Source: Mycolicibacterium sp. TUM20985
GTDB lineage: Bacteria > Actinomycetota > Actinomycetes > Mycobacteriales > Mycobacteriaceae
DNA length: 64,000 nucleotides
Assembly: GCF_030295745.1 (NCBI RefSeq)
Contig: NZ_AP027291.1
Coordinates: 1,302,001-1,366,000 of the forward strand
Direction: 5' to 3'
Shown here one piece after another: positions 17,215 through 28,913 of this stretch. The notes below the pieces were generated by a model. The model saw only the letters and a program-made list of their open reading frames with translations. It was not told the DNA's origin and did no database searches. Positions within the stretch are counted from its first letter, which is position 1; the number at the start of each line of letters is the position of its first letter. The position numbers and the translations under genes are program-made.

Positions 17215-17967
17215 GTGCAGATCAAGGACTCCGTGGCAGTGGTGACGGGTGGTGCGTCAGGTCTCGGCCTGGCCACCACCAAGCGATTGTTGGACGCCGG
17301 TGCCACCGTGGTGGTCATCGACCTCAGGGGTGAGGAGGCGGTGGCCGCACTCGGCGAGCGGGCGAAGTTCGTCGAGGCCAATGTCACCGACGAGGCAGCC
17401 GTCGGCACGGCGCTCGACGTCGCCGAGTCCCTCGGGCCGGTACGGATCAACGTCAACTGCGCGGGCATCGGCAACGCCATCAAGACCCTCGGCAAGGAAG
17501 GTCCCTTCCCCCTCGACGGGTTCCGAAAGGTCGTCGAGGTCAACCTGATCGGCACCTTCAACGTGCTGCGGTTGGCCGCGGAGCGGATCGCCAAGACCGA
17601 ACCGATCGGAGAGGAGCGCGGCGTCATCGTCAACACCGCCTCGGTCGCGGCCTTCGACGGCCAGATCGGGCAGGCCGCCTACTCGGCGTCCAAGGGTGGC
17701 GTGGTCGGCATGACGTTGCCGATCGCGCGCGACCTGTCGCGCAACCTGATTCGCGTCGTCACGATCGCGCCCGGCTTGTTCAAGACGCCGCTGCTGGGCT
17801 CACTGCCCGAGGAAGCGCAGCGCTCGCTCGGTGCGCAGGTGCCGCATCCCGCCCGTCTCGGCGACCCCGACGAGTACGGCGCCCTGGCCGTGCACATCGT
17901 CGAGAATCCGATGCTCAATGGCGAGGTCATCCGCCTGGACGGCGCGATCCGGATGGCACCGCGATGA
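17215..17967 (+). CDS. SDR, 3-hydroxyacyl-CoA dehydrogenase type II (HSD10)-like
   Basis: The protein has about 250 residues. The start [21 protein letters not shown], the NCAGIG turn, Ser in TASVAAFDG and YSASKGG make a complete SDR active site, and the overall sequence resembles mitochondrial HSD10. Asp in VVIDLRG after beta-2 suggests NAD. Downstream of mcr, it probably oxidises 3-hydroxyacyl-CoA in branched-chain lipid catabolism. Its stop forms an ATGA with a mini-ORF that leads through repeats to the next gene. Confidence 0.9.
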   Translation: MQIKDSVAVVTGGASGLGLATTKRLLDAGATVVVIDLRGEEAVAALGERAKFVEANVTDEAAVGTALDVAESLGPVRINVNCAGIGNAIKTLGKEGPFPLDGFRKVVEVNLIGTFNVLRLAAERIAKTEPIGEERGVIVNTASVAAFDGQIGQAAYSASKGGVVGMTLPIARDLSRNLIRVVTIAPGLFKTPLLGSLPEEAQRSLGAQVPHPARLGDPDEYGALAVHIVENPMLNGEVIRLDGAIRMAPR

Positions 17968-17982
17968 ATCGCTGGCGCGGCG

Positions 17983-19091
<1,109 letters not shown>

Positions 19092-19112
19092 GCGCCAGAC
19101 GGCGCTCGTCGA

Positions 19113-19259
19113 TCAGACTGCTTGAGCGAGGTCGGGGAACTGCTCGGAGCAGTCACCCTCGACGAGGAAGTCCCCGTGGTAGAAGGCTTCGAAGTCAACC
19201 TTGATGACATCTGCACTGGTGTCGTCGATCCACATGTACTGGACAGTAACCATCACCAT
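19113..19259 (-). CDS. small acidic hypothetical protein (48 aa)
   Basis: The frame starts MVMVTVQYMWIDDTSAD and ends in DLAQAV, with a middle segment VDFEAFYHGDFLVEGDC. It is acidic, uses mostly G/C third positions and has aromatic residues (Tyr, Trp, Phe) rarely found in shadow frames. It fills the gap between the convergent nitronate-monooxygenase-like gene and the DoxX gene and lies 42 bases after the DoxX stop on the same strand, so it may share that transcript. ATG 19251 is an alternative start. I do not recognise a family. Confidence 0.5.
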   Translation of the reverse strand: MVMVTVQYMWIDDTSADVIKVDFEAFYHGDFLVEGDCSEQFPDLAQAV

Positions 19260-19301
19260 TAAGAGTTCTTTGAGTCACGGTTCGGAAAACCCTGGCAATT
19301 C

Positions 19302-19865
19302 TTACCTCTGAGTAGGGTTCGCGGCGTCAGCGGCGCTCAGGTGCAGCGGGTTGGTGCCGTTCAGGAAGATCCAGGTGCCGACGGCTGCGGCCACCGCCAC
19401 CAGGAACAACCCGATGGTCACGACCCCCGGCCACCGCGGACGGCCGAACACCTTCGCGTCCACCGAATAGCGCCCGGCGCCCGTGAAGAGCAACGCCGTC
19501 GCGGCAAACGCCACCAGGAACGGCACGTTGAACGGCTGCGACCAAAACGCGCCACCGGAGACGTTGACCGCCCAGGCGCAGATCATCGCCGCGATGACGC
19601 CGCACGCTGCCAAGGGCGTCAGGAGGCCTAGCAGCAGGGCGCCGCCGCCGGCGATCTCGGTGGCGGTGACGAGGTACGCCGCGAACGTCGGCATCCGCCA
19701 GCCTCCGCTCGCCATGAACTGCGTGGTGGTCGCGAAGTCGAAGGCCTTCATCAGACCTGCCTGCAGCATCGTCGCCGCGACCGCAATCCTGAGGACGAGC
19801 AGTCCAAGATCGGTCAGGGGCGACGAGGCCGACGTGGTGCGCCTACCGGTGTCCGTGGTCGACAT
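19302..19865 (-). CDS. DoxX family membrane protein
   Basis: The 187-residue protein has four hydrophobic helices: LGLLVLRIAVAATMLQAGLMK, TEIAGGGALLLGLLTPLAA, ALLFTGAGRYSVDAKVFGRP with the preceding segment, and IGLFLVAVAAAVGTW. QAGLMKAFDFATT and the overall plan match DoxX/DoxD proteins. The ATG at 19865 is chosen because GGTGAT precedes it; upstream in-frame starts at 19871 and 19925 are possible. It is divergent from the MmpL gene. The role is unknown, perhaps in redox or envelope processes. Confidence 0.78.
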   Translation of the reverse strand: MSTTDTGRRTTSASSPLTDLGLLVLRIAVAATMLQAGLMKAFDFATTTQFMASGGWRMPTFAAYLVTATEIAGGGALLLGLLTPLAACGVIAAMICAWAVNVSGGAFWSQPFNVPFLVAFAATALLFTGAGRYSVDAKVFGRPRWPGVVTIGLFLVAVAAAVGTWIFLNGTNPLHLSAADAANPTQR

Positions 19866-19940
19866 GGCCATCACCCTAAACGCTGGCAGAGCACTGAACG
19901 ATTTGGTCGTCACCGTCGTGAACACCCAGTGAAGAGTCTG

Positions 19941-19969
19941 TTGACGGTCTTGAGTTATCGCTGATAAGT
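19941..19969 (+). promoter_or_regulatory. MmpL operon promoter with internal inverted repeat
   Basis: TTGACG (19941-19946) and GATAAG (19963-19968) with a 16-base spacer form a housekeeping promoter. TTATC-GCT-GATAA (19955-19967) is an inverted repeat overlapping the -10 and may be the operator of the TetR regulator encoded downstream. A GGAGG ribosome site precedes the ATG at 19994. Confidence 0.4.
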
Positions 19970-19993
19970 TACCGCCGATACTCTGGAGGCTGC

Positions 19994-22336
19994 ATGCTGA
20001 ATCACATCGCCCGGCTCGCGATCGCCGCTCCCCGGCGCATCCTTGCGATCGCCGCGCTGATCATGGTTGCCGCCGCGGTGTTCGGCATCCCGGTGGCCAA
20101 GAGCCTCTCCGCCGGCGGCTTTCAGGACCCCGGCTCCGAATCCGCCCAAGCCACCCAACTGCTCACCGACGAGTTCGACCAGGGCGATATGCAGCTGCTG
20201 TTCACCGTCACCTCGCCCGACGGCGTCAGGAGCCCGGACGCCACCGCCGTGGCCACCGCCATCGTCGACCGGCTCGGACAGTCGCCGCACGTCGCCCAGG
20301 TCACCTCCGCATGGACCGCGCCGCCTCGGGCAGCCGTCGAGCTGACCAGTCGGGACGGCACGTCGGGCCTGATCGTCGCCGGCATCACCGGTGGCGAGAA
20401 CGACGCCCAGAAGTACGCGAAGGCGCTGTCCGACGAGCTGGTCGCAGACCGAGAGGGCGTCACGGTCCGCTCCGGCGGCACGGCGATGGTCTACGCGCAG
20501 ATCAACGAACAGACGCAGAAGGATCTGCTCCTGATGGAGTCGATCGCGATCCCGCTCAGCTTCGTGGTGCTCGTCTGGGTGTTCGGCGGTCTGATCGCCG
20601 CGGCGCTTCCCATGATCGTCGGCGGGCTGGCGATCGTGGGATCCATGGCGGTGCTGCGGCTGATCACGTTCCAGACCGACGTTTCGATCTTCGCGCTCAA
20701 TCTGTCCACCGCGATGGGCCTGGCACTGGCGATCGACTACACCCTCCTGATCATCAGTCGCTATCGCGACGAGCTGGCGGCCGGAGTGCCACGGGATCGG
20801 GCCCTGGCGCGGACCATGTCCACCGCGGGTCGCACCGTCCTGTTCTCGGCGACGACGGTGGCGCTGTCGATGGTCGCGATGCTGCTCTTCCCGATGTACT
20901 TCCTGAAGTCGTTCGCCTACGCGGGCGTCGCGACGGTCGGGTTCGCCGCGGCCGCCGCGGTGATCGTCACGCCCGCGGCCATCTGGCTGCTCGGCGACCG
21001 GCTCGACGGCCTCGACGTGCGTCGGTTGCTCCGTCGACTGACCGGTCGTCAGGCGCCGGCGCCGAAACCCGTCGAGGAGCTGTTCTGGTACCGCTCGACG
21101 AGGGCGATCATGCGTCGGGCCGTTCCGGTCGGGCTGGCCGTGGTGGTGCTGCTGCTGGCCCTCGGCGCGCCGTTCCTCGCCGTCAAGTGGGGCTTTCCCG
21201 ACGAGCGCGTGTTGCCGAAGTCGGCGTCGGCCCATCAGGTGGGCGATCAGCTGCGCGACGATTACGCCGACAACTCCGCAACCGCCGTCTCGATCGTCGT
21301 ACCCGACGCAAAGGAGTTGTCCGAGAACGACATCGGGCGGTACGCCGCAGACCTGTCACGGGTGCCCGACGTATCGTCGGTGTCCGCCCCGACGGGCACC
21401 TTCGTCGCTGGCCGCGCGGTCGGGCCGCCGTCGGCCGCGACGGGTATCGCCGATGCCAGTGCACTGCTCACCGTGAGCAGCAGCGCGCCGCTGTTCTCCT
21501 CCGCGTCGGAGACCCAGCTCGACGGTCTTCACGACGTGGCCGGACCCGACGGTCGCGACGTCCTGTTCGGCGGCATCGCCCAGATCAACCGCGACAGCGT
21601 CAGCGCGATCACCACCCGACTGCCATGGGTACTGGGTCTGATCGGCGTGATCAGCTTCGGTCTGCTGTTCCTGCTCACCGGCAGCGTCGTCCTGCCGCTG
21701 AAGGCCGTCGTGCTGAACGTCCTGTCGTTGACCGCAGCGTTCGGCGCGCTGGTGTGGGTGTTCCAGGAGGGCCATCTCGGCGCCTTCGGCACCACCTCGA
21801 CCGGCACCCTGGTCGCCAACATGCCCGTGCTGCTGTTCTGCATCGCGTTCGGGCTGTCGATGGACTACGAGGTGTTCCTGGTCGCTCGCATCCGTGAGTT
21901 CTGGCTGAGGCTGCGACCCCCGGCGGGCAGGAGCGCAGCGACTGGGGGGATGTCACCATCGGGCGCCAGTCGCGCAGCGCAACGGGCCGCCAACGACGAG
22001 AGCGTGGCCCTCGGCCTGGCGCACACCGGCCGGGTGATCACGGCCGCGGCGCTGGTGATGTCGATTTCGTTCGCCGCGCTGATCGCCGCGCAGGTGTCGT
22101 TCATGCGGATGTTCGGCGTCGGGTTGACCCTCGCCGTGCTCGTCGACGCCACCCTCGTTCGGATGATGCTGGTGCCCGCCTTCATGCACGTGCTGGGCGG
22201 CTGGAACTGGTGGGCGCCGGCCCCCCTCGCCCGCCTGCATCGGCGGATCGGCATCAGCGAGTCCGGACCCGACGATGGCCCGCCGGCGCCGGGTGCGAGC
22301 CACGCAGCCACGTCGCTGACGGACACCCGACGGTGA
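19994..22336 (+). CDS. MMPL family RND transporter (MmpL13-like)
   Basis: The 780-residue exporter has two repeats of six helices. The proton-relay motifs are present in both halves: AIDYTLLIISRYRDE (about residue 252) and SMDYEVFLVARIREF (about 625). Periplasmic loops lie after the first helix of each half. By position it matches mmpL13a/b next to mcr in M. tuberculosis, which I recall as split there; here it is one intact gene. An Ala/Ser/Arg-rich insertion follows RIREFWLRL. The substrate is unknown, probably a lipid. The stop overlaps the TetR start (GTGA). Confidence 0.88.
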   Translation: MLNHIARLAIAAPRRILAIAALIMVAAAVFGIPVAKSLSAGGFQDPGSESAQATQLLTDEFDQGDMQLLFTVTSPDGVRSPDATAVATAIVDRLGQSPHVAQVTSAWTAPPRAAVELTSRDGTSGLIVAGITGGENDAQKYAKALSDELVADREGVTVRSGGTAMVYAQINEQTQKDLLLMESIAIPLSFVVLVWVFGGLIAAALPMIVGGLAIVGSMAVLRLITFQTDVSIFALNLSTAMGLALAIDYTLLIISRYRDELAAGVPRDRALARTMSTAGRTVLFSATTVALSMVAMLLFPMYFLKSFAYAGVATVGFAAAAAVIVTPAAIWLLGDRLDGLDVRRLLRRLTGRQAPAPKPVEELFWYRSTRAIMRRAVPVGLAVVVLLLALGAPFLAVKWGFPDERVLPKSASAHQVGDQLRDDYADNSATAVSIVVPDAKELSENDIGRYAADLSRVPDVSSVSAPTGTFVAGRAVGPPSAATGIADASALLTVSSSAPLFSSASETQLDGLHDVAGPDGRDVLFGGIAQINRDSVSAITTRLPWVLGLIGVISFGLLFLLTGSVVLPLKAVVLNVLSLTAAFGALVWVFQEGHLGAFGTTSTGTLVANMPVLLFCIAFGLSMDYEVFLVARIREFWLRLRPPAGRSAATGGMSPSGASRAAQRAANDESVALGLAHTGRVITAAALVMSISFAALIAAQVSFMRMFGVGLTLAVLVDATLVRMMLVPAFMHVLGGWNWWAPAPLARLHRRIGISESGPDDGPPAPGASHAATSLTDTRR
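21915..21999 (+). repeat. low-complexity insertion in mmpL coding region
   Basis: About 28 codons (residues ~641-668, PPAGRSAATGG...ASRAAQRAAN) separate the conserved REFWLR and VALGLAHTG segments, which are normally close in MmpL proteins. The DNA has flanking CCCCCGG and TGGGGGG runs and GCGCAGCG repeats, as in interspersed mycobacterial repeats, but stays in frame. It lies in the cytoplasmic loop. Confidence 0.4.
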
Positions 22337-23016
22337 CGACGCACCCGCTCAAGCGCCGTCGTGCCGCGCGCGGTTCGGGTGATCGACTCCGCGACGAGAT
22401 CGTAGACGCCACAACGGATCTGCTGATGGAGACCGGACACGCCAAGGCCGTCTCCATACGCTCGGTGGCTCAACGCGTCGGGGTCACACCACCGTCGATC
22501 TATCTGCACTTCACCGACAAGGACGGGCTGCTGGATGCGGTGTGCGCCCGATACTTCGAGGCGCTCGACGCGGTGATGCAGCAGGTCGAGCGCGATCAAC
22601 CGTCGACCATCGACCGGCTTCGGGCCCAGGGCCTGGCGTACGTCCGGTTCGCCCTGCAGAACCCCGAGCTGTACCGCATCGCCACGATGGGCGAGGGAAG
22701 GCCGGGGAGCGACGTCGACGTCACGCTGAACAGCTCGGCGTTCGTGCACATGCGGGCCACCATCGAGACGCTGATGGACGAGGACGTGTTCCCGCGGGGC
22801 GATCCGACCATGGCCGCCCTCGAACTGTGGACGGTCTCCCATGGTGTCGCGGCGTCCCTCATCTCCCGGCCCTACCTGCCGTTTGGCGAGGTCGAGGCGT
22901 TCGCCGACCGGGTCTTGCGGTCGGCATGCTGCGGTCTGATCGTCACGGGGATGATGGGACTCGACGTGCCGCCGCAGGAGGCGGTCGCAATGATCAAGGG
23001 ATTTCGCGATGGCTGA
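22333..23016 (+). CDS. TetR/AcrR family regulator
   Basis: The 227-residue protein has an N-terminal HTH (about residues 20-70) reading RDEIVDATTDLLMETGHAKAVSIRSVAQRVGVTPPSIYLHFTDKDGLLDAV, split here for length only in description. A TetR_C-type ligand domain follows. It starts at a GTG overlapping the MmpL stop and probably controls that transporter. The end overlaps the methyltransferase start by eight bases. Confidence 0.87.
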   Translation: MTTHPLKRRRAARGSGDRLRDEIVDATTDLLMETGHAKAVSIRSVAQRVGVTPPSIYLHFTDKDGLLDAVCARYFEALDAVMQQVERDQPSTIDRLRAQGLAYVRFALQNPELYRIATMGEGRPGSDVDVTLNSSAFVHMRATIETLMDEDVFPRGDPTMAALELWTVSHGVAASLISRPYLPFGEVEAFADRVLRSACCGLIVTGMMGLDVPPQEAVAMIKGFRDG

Positions 23017-23641
23017 CCGTGTGGACAACCCGTTCTTCGCGCGGGTGTGGGTGCGGATATCGACCCACGAGCCCGAGTCGATCAAGGCCCTGCGTCGCGA
23101 GAACCTGACCGGATTGTCGGGCCGGGTGCTCGAGGTCGGAGCGGGCACCGGGACCAACTTCGAGTTCTACCCGCCGACGGTCACCGAGGTGGTCGCGGTC
23201 GAACCCGAGCGGCGGCTTGCCGACGTCGCGCGTCGCGCTGCGGCCGCGGCCGCCGTACCCGTCACGGTCAGCGCGGACACCGTGGAGGAGTATCGGGCCG
23301 GCGAACCGTTCGACGCGGTGGTCTGCTCGCTGGTGCTGTGCTCGGTGGACGACCCCGAAGGCGTTCTGCGACAACTTTTCTCGATACTGCGACCGGGTGG
23401 CGAACTGCGCTACCTGGAGCACGTGGCGAGTGTCGGCTCGCGGGGCCGGCTTCAGCGAGTCGCCGACGCGACGGTCTGGCCGCGACTGTTCGGCAACTGC
23501 CACACCCACCGGGACACCGAAGCGTCGATCATCGCCGCCGGCTTCGCGGTCGACGAGGCCCGACGGGAGCGGACGCTCCCCGACTGGGTGCCGTTGCCCG
23601 TCGCGGAGACCGCCATCGGTCGGGCGGTGCGACCGGCCTAA
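23009..23641 (+). CDS. class I SAM-dependent methyltransferase
   Basis: The 210-residue protein has SAM motif [15 protein letters not shown], an acidic residue at the end of beta-2 (VAVEPERR), VSADTVEEY and motif [15 protein letters not shown], followed by [13 protein letters not shown]. This resembles the methyltransferase type 11 group, including Rv1147-like proteins. It is co-transcribed with the MmpL and TetR genes, so it may modify the exported lipid or a quinone-like compound. That role is inference. Confidence 0.85.
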   Translation: MADRVDNPFFARVWVRISTHEPESIKALRRENLTGLSGRVLEVGAGTGTNFEFYPPTVTEVVAVEPERRLADVARRAAAAAAVPVTVSADTVEEYRAGEPFDAVVCSLVLCSVDDPEGVLRQLFSILRPGGELRYLEHVASVGSRGRLQRVADATVWPRLFGNCHTHRDTEASIIAAGFAVDEARRERTLPDWVPLPVAETAIGRAVRPA

Positions 23642-24351
23642 CCGAGCAGGACGGGCAGACGCTGGAGCAGGCTCGGCAGCGCGACCGCCGCGTTCTCGCG
23701 CAGTGAGATCGTCGCCCGCTCGGACAGCGGCGTCTCCTCCGGGTTGACCTCGATGACGGGGATTCCGCTGGCCAGAGCCATCTCGGGCAGGCCCGCGGCG
23801 GGGTAGACGACTGCGGAGGTGCCGACCACGATCGCCACGTCTGCCCGGCTGACCGCCTCCACCGACCGGTCCCATGCCACCGTCGGCAGTTGCTCGCCGA
23901 ACCACACCACGTCCGGCCGGATCAGCCCCCCGCACACGCACGTCGGCGGCTCGACGGCCTCGACGGGTTCCGGCATCGTCGGCAGCGGCCCTTCATAAAC
24001 CAATTCGCAACGGTCACAACGGAAACTGAAGAGACTGCCGTGCAGGTGGTAGACGTCCCTGCTGCCGGCGCGCTCGTGGAGATCGTCGACGTTCTGCGTG
24101 ACGACGTGCACCTCGGCGCCGTCGTGCCAGGCGGCCACCGCGCGATGACCGTCGTTCGGCGCGACCGCCTTCATCATGTAGTGCCGCCACAGATACCAGG
24201 CCCAGACCTTCTCCGGATTCCGGCGCCAACCGTCGGAGCTGGAGATCTCGTAGGGGTCGACCTTCGCCCACAGCCCCGTCTCGACGTGGCGGAACGTCGG
24301 GACGCCGCTCTCCGCCGACATGCCCGCTCCGCTGAGCACCGTCACCCGCAC
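23638..24351 (-). CDS. cobB: NAD-dependent protein deacylase, sirtuin class III
   Basis: The 237-residue sirtuin has [13 protein letters not shown] for NAD binding, [12 protein letters not shown], catalytic His104 (HLHGS) and four zinc cysteines (Cys112, 115, 138, 140). Tyr53 and Arg56 in WYLWRHYMM form the YxxR pair that marks SIRT5-like enzymes able to remove succinyl and similar acidic acyl groups. It therefore links acyl-CoA metabolism to lysine acylation. The GTG start has a TAGTTT box six bases upstream on the minus strand. Confidence 0.9.
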   Translation of the reverse strand: MRVTVLSGAGMSAESGVPTFRHVETGLWAKVDPYEISSSDGWRRNPEKVWAWYLWRHYMMKAVAPNDGHRAVAAWHDGAEVHVVTQNVDDLHERAGSRDVYHLHGSLFSFRCDRCELVYEGPLPTMPEPVEAVEPPTCVCGGLIRPDVVWFGEQLPTVAWDRSVEAVSRADVAIVVGTSAVVYPAAGLPEMALASGIPVIEVNPEETPLSERATISLRENAAVALPSLLQRLPVLLG

Positions 24352-24357
24352 GCCACC

Positions 24358-24363
24358 AAACTA
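24358..24363 (-). promoter_or_regulatory. -10 box for cobB (leaderless)
   Basis: Minus-strand TAGTTT lies six bases before the GTG start at 24351. Confidence 0.4.
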
Positions 24364-24375
24364 GCCGCATTTTGT

Positions 24376-24381
24376 GATACT
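24376..24381 (+). promoter_or_regulatory. -10 box for GntR-type regulator (leaderless)
   Basis: GATACT lies six bases before the GTG at 24388. Confidence 0.4.
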
Positions 24382-24387
24382 GGGCGC

Positions 24388-24753
24388 GTGACCGATTTGG
24401 GGGAGTGGGTTCGCGTTGACTCGGGCGGGGGCAAGCCGCTGTTCGATCAATTGCGAATACAGATCATTGGGGGCGTTCGCGATGGCAGGTTGGCGCCGGG
24501 TACCAGGTTGCCGACCGTGCGTGAGCTCGCCCATCAGCTGGACATGGCGGTGAACACGGTGGCGCGTGCCTACCGCGAGCTCGAGGCGGCGGGGCTACTG
24601 GAGACCCGCGGCAGGTTCGGCACGTTCGTCGCAAGGGTCGATCCGGCCGATGCCGCGATGGCGACCGCGGCCCACACCTTCGTCGCGGCGGCGAAGGCGC
24701 TGGGCGTCGACAAGGCCGACGCTGTGCACTATGTCGAGGCGGCGTTCGGCTAA
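24388..24753 (+). CDS. short GntR regulator (YtrA subfamily)
   Basis: The 121-residue protein contains a GntR winged HTH ([52 protein letters not shown]) and only a short helical tail, typical of the YtrA subfamily. These regulators usually control membrane transport genes close by. It is divergent from cobB and convergent with a methyltransferase gene, overlapping it by four bases. It corresponds by position to Rv1152. No specific target is visible. Confidence 0.87.
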   Translation: MTDLGEWVRVDSGGGKPLFDQLRIQIIGGVRDGRLAPGTRLPTVRELAHQLDMAVNTVARAYRELEAAGLLETRGRFGTFVARVDPADAAMATAAHTFVAAAKALGVDKADAVHYVEAAFG

Positions 24754-25580
24754 CCGAATTCGAGCAGCGTCAACGCGGGCCGGAGCGGGTCGAGCAGGGG
24801 AATCCGCTGCGCCGTCCACATCATGGCGTTGAGGACGCGACCGCGGCCCGCGGGGTATGGCACGTCGTGGACGGCGCGAATTCCCGGCACGACGTCGACC
24901 AGCTTGGCCGCCTCACCGGCCGACAGGCTGAACGGCATGGGTGGCACGCGATAGCGCATCGACGTCCTCATGCCGCGCCGCGCGAGCCCCGCAAACCAGG
25001 CAGGCGGCAGGTCGAACATCATCCGGCCGCCGGGGAACCGACGGGCGCATTCGGTGATCACCTTCATCGCGTCCGTCGGCTCCAGGTACATCAGCAGACC
25101 CTCGGCGGTGATGAACACGCCCCCATCGGTGTCGACGCGGTCCATCCAGCTGAAGTCCAGCGCCGACTGGGCGCATACCTCCACCCGGTCCGAGGGCGGC
25201 AGCAGACGTTCGCGCAACGCCGTGACGGGCGGCAAATCGACTGTGAGCCAACGAAATTGGTCACCGACACCACTGGCGTCGATCCGGTAGAAGCTGGTCT
25301 GCAGGCCCTCGGCGAGCGCCACGACCGTCGCCGAGGGATGGTCGCGCAGGAACTTCGCCGTGGCGTCGTCGAACGCCAGTGCCCGCAGCGCCATGTCCTG
25401 TCGGCGGGTGTAGCCGAACTTGGCGAAGTCGAACGCGATCGAGTCGACGAGTTGGATCGCCATCGGATCGTCGATGATGCCGTCGGGCCTGCGGGCTTCG
25501 TGCGCCCGCACCTGCAGCGTCAGCAATGCCGTCTCGGACACACCGGTCAGGGCGACGTCGACCTTGGGTTGTGAGCTCAC
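24750..25580 (-). CDS. leucine carboxyl methyltransferase-like SAM methyltransferase (copy B)
   Basis: The 276-residue protein is of the LCM/PPM type. [21 protein letters not shown], the SAM strand [16 protein letters not shown] and [12 protein letters not shown] are family hallmarks, with C-terminal [10 protein letters not shown]. It is clearly paralogous to the gene at 26133-26954 (same length, shared [20 protein letters not shown], LPPxxxAG and C-terminal LTLLEFG). The family methylates carboxyl or hydroxyl groups of small molecules; the substrate is unknown. It is the last gene of a three-gene minus-strand run. Confidence 0.86.
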   Translation of the reverse strand: MSSQPKVDVALTGVSETALLTLQVRAHEARRPDGIIDDPMAIQLVDSIAFDFAKFGYTRRQDMALRALAFDDATAKFLRDHPSATVVALAEGLQTSFYRIDASGVGDQFRWLTVDLPPVTALRERLLPPSDRVEVCAQSALDFSWMDRVDTDGGVFITAEGLLMYLEPTDAMKVITECARRFPGGRMMFDLPPAWFAGLARRGMRTSMRYRVPPMPFSLSAGEAAKLVDVVPGIRAVHDVPYPAGRGRVLNAMMWTAQRIPLLDPLRPALTLLEFG

Positions 25581-25599
25581 TCCCGCGAATGTACCGAAG

Positions 25600-26132
25600 T
25601 CACGTGGCGGTGCTCTTCTGGATGACCTTCTCGACCGTGCGCAGATTGCGGGTGGTGGTCGACGACTTGTACCGCTTCTTGCCCATGGTCTTGCCGATCG
25701 TGGTGGTCAGCGTTCCGCTCCTCGGCACCTGCCAGTAGACGACGCCGTCGCCGCGGGCGATCTTCTCGTCTGACCCGGCGCCACGGGCCAGGGCGGCGAG
25801 CTCGTCGAGCACGTCGGCGTCGGTGACGAAGGTGACGTAGGAGTGGTGACCGTCGACCTCGCGTTCGAAGGGGAACCGTTCGGAGACGTCGCGCACCGTC
25901 TTGACGTCGTAGGTCAGCACCCAGGCGTCGTAGCCGAACGCCTCGCGCAGCGCCTTCTCGGCCGTCGTCCGGACCTTGTCCACCGCGGCGTTGCTCGTCA
26001 GCAGGACGTTGCCGCTCGCCAGTACGGTCGTCACGTCGGAGAACCCCGCGTCGGTGAGAGCGGCCGCGACCTCGACCATCTTCAGGTTCACGCCGCCGAC
26101 GTTCACGCCGCGCAGGAAGGCGACGTAGCACG

Positions 26133-26136
<4 letters not shown>
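25600..26136 (-). CDS. DUF1697 family protein
   Basis: The 178-residue protein begins MTCYVAFLRGVNVGGVNLKMVEV, the DUF1697 signature, and contains SGNVLLTSNAAVDKVR and a Lys-rich C-terminus (TTTIGKTMGKKRYKSS) with RNLRTVEKVIQ. Function in the family is unknown. The ATG at 26136 overlaps the stop of the upstream methyltransferase (ATGA), so the longer in-frame start is rejected. It sits between two paralogous methyltransferase genes. Confidence 0.85.
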
Positions 26137-27457
<1,321 letters not shown>

Positions 27458-27462
27458 CGCGC

Positions 27463-27468
27463 TAGTCT
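27463..27468 (+). promoter_or_regulatory. -10 box for DUF5302 gene (leaderless)
   Basis: TAGTCT lies six bases before the ATG at 27475. Confidence 0.4.
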
Positions 27469-27474
27469 CAACCC

Positions 27475-27645
27475 ATGGCCGAGGAACCCGAAGACGAGAC
27501 CAAGCGCAAGTTCCGCGAAGCGCTGGAACGCAAGAAGGCCAATGCCGGCGGCGGCTCCGAGCACAAGGACGGCGGGCGCAAGCACGGTCCGCGCTCGACC
27601 GGTCCCGCCGAGGCGCACCGGGAGTTCCGCCGCAAGAGCGGCTAG
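27475..27645 (+). CDS. DUF5302 family small protein
   Basis: The 56-residue charged protein starts MAEEPEDETKRKFREALERK, continues with a Gly-rich linker (GGGSEHKDGGRK) and ends STGPAEAHREFRRKSG. The composition and the closing motif match actinobacterial DUF5302 proteins of unknown function. Its stop overlaps the convergent MFS gene by four bases. A -10 box six bases upstream supports the ATG. Confidence 0.8.
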   Translation: MAEEPEDETKRKFREALERKKANAGGGSEHKDGGRKHGPRSTGPAEAHREFRRKSG

Positions 27646-28838
27646 CCGACCGCAGTCCGCCGCTCCTGAAGAACGATCGCCACCAGGCAGATGGCGGCGA
27701 GCACCGCGGTCGCGATCGCGAAGCTGACGCCCGCCGTGCTCAACCCCAGGTGCTGGGACGCGAATCCCTCCGCGACGACTGGCACGGAGATCGCCACGTA
27801 GGCCACGACGAAGTACGTCGAGCTGACTTCGGCGCGGCGTTCGGCGGGGACCAGCTCGCCCACTGCGGCAAGGCCGCGACTAAAGCTGATGCCCTGGCCG
27901 ATGCCCGCCACGACGGCGGCGACGACCAGCAGCGCGAGCGACGAGACGTGCAGTGCGACGGCAAGAGTCGCCATGCCCACGACGAGGATTCCGCAACCGA
28001 CTGCGATGGCCTTCCGTGGCGGGATGCGGCGACCCGCCAATTGGGCGATCGCCGACGCGATGAAGATCGAGCTGGCAACGAGACCCGCGACGGCGTGGTT
28101 GTCGATCCCGATGACCGACTTGACGAAGGCCGGCACCACGGCCATGAAGAGACCGGTGACGGAGAAGCCCGCGAACGCCGCCGTCGCCGCCGTCACGAAG
28201 ACGGGTCGCACCTCGGCGGGTACTGAGAGTCGTTGCAGTCCAATGCGTCCGGTGCGGGCCGAGGTCTCCGGCGCCATCAGCACCGCGCCGACGGCAAGCA
28301 CCACCAAGACGATGTGGACGACGAACGACAACTGCAGCGGGTGGGGCGCGTACTGGACGAGCACACCGGCCAGGATCGGGCCCGAGCCCAGGCCGCCGAT
28401 GTTCGCGATGGTGGCGATCGACGTGGCGCGATCCCGTTGATCGGCGGGAGCGGCCTCGACGATCGCGGCGGTGGCGGTCCCGGTGAAGATACCCGCCGAC
28501 AACCCCGACAGCACCCGGCCGACCAATAGCAGCGGGACGTCGTCGGCGAACAGGAACACCACCGCACTGGCGAGCGCGAAGCCCGCACCCGCCAGCAGGA
28601 CCGGTCGCCTGCCAATCGCGTCGGACCACCGGCCGAACAACAACAGCGCGGCGAGGACGCCGACGGCGTAGGTCGAGAAGACGACCGTCGTCGTCAGTAC
28701 CGAGAAGTTCATCCGCTCGGCGTAGAGCGCGTAGATCGGCGTGGGCAGGGTGGTGCCCAACATGATCGCCGCGAATGCGTAGGCCAGCAACGCGAATCCG
28801 AACCGCTGACGGGTCGACGTGATCTGCGGTTCGGACAC
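27642..28838 (-). CDS. MFS transporter (drug/sugar efflux type)
   Basis: The protein has about 398 residues and 12 hydrophobic helices. The MFS loop 2-3 motif is FGRWSDAIGRRPVLLAG, and helix 5 contains NIGGLGSGPILAG. This is typical of 12-TM proton-driven multidrug or arabinose-type efflux proteins. A TTG at 28883 gives a longer frame, but the GTG at 28838 (VSEPQITSTRQRFGF) starts just before helix 1 and is preferred. The substrate is unknown. Confidence 0.82.
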   Translation of the reverse strand: MSEPQITSTRQRFGFALLAYAFAAIMLGTTLPTPIYALYAERMNFSVLTTTVVFSTYAVGVLAALLLFGRWSDAIGRRPVLLAGAGFALASAVVFLFADDVPLLLVGRVLSGLSAGIFTGTATAAIVEAAPADQRDRATSIATIANIGGLGSGPILAGVLVQYAPHPLQLSFVVHIVLVVLAVGAVLMAPETSARTGRIGLQRLSVPAEVRPVFVTAATAAFAGFSVTGLFMAVVPAFVKSVIGIDNHAVAGLVASSIFIASAIAQLAGRRIPPRKAIAVGCGILVVGMATLAVALHVSSLALLVVAAVVAGIGQGISFSRGLAAVGELVPAERRAEVSSTYFVVAYVAISVPVVAEGFASQHLGLSTAGVSFAIATAVLAAICLVAIVLQERRTAVG

Positions 28839-28913
28839 TGGGGCAATCGTAGGCACAGGTCGGTCAACGCCGGGAAGCCGCAATGGCTTCCCGGCGTCGG
28901 CCTCAGGACGCGA

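Noticed and set aside
23890..24387. Upstream extension of the short GntR regulator
   Set aside because: It overlaps cobB on the other strand and lacks conserved sequence; the -10 box places the start at 24388.
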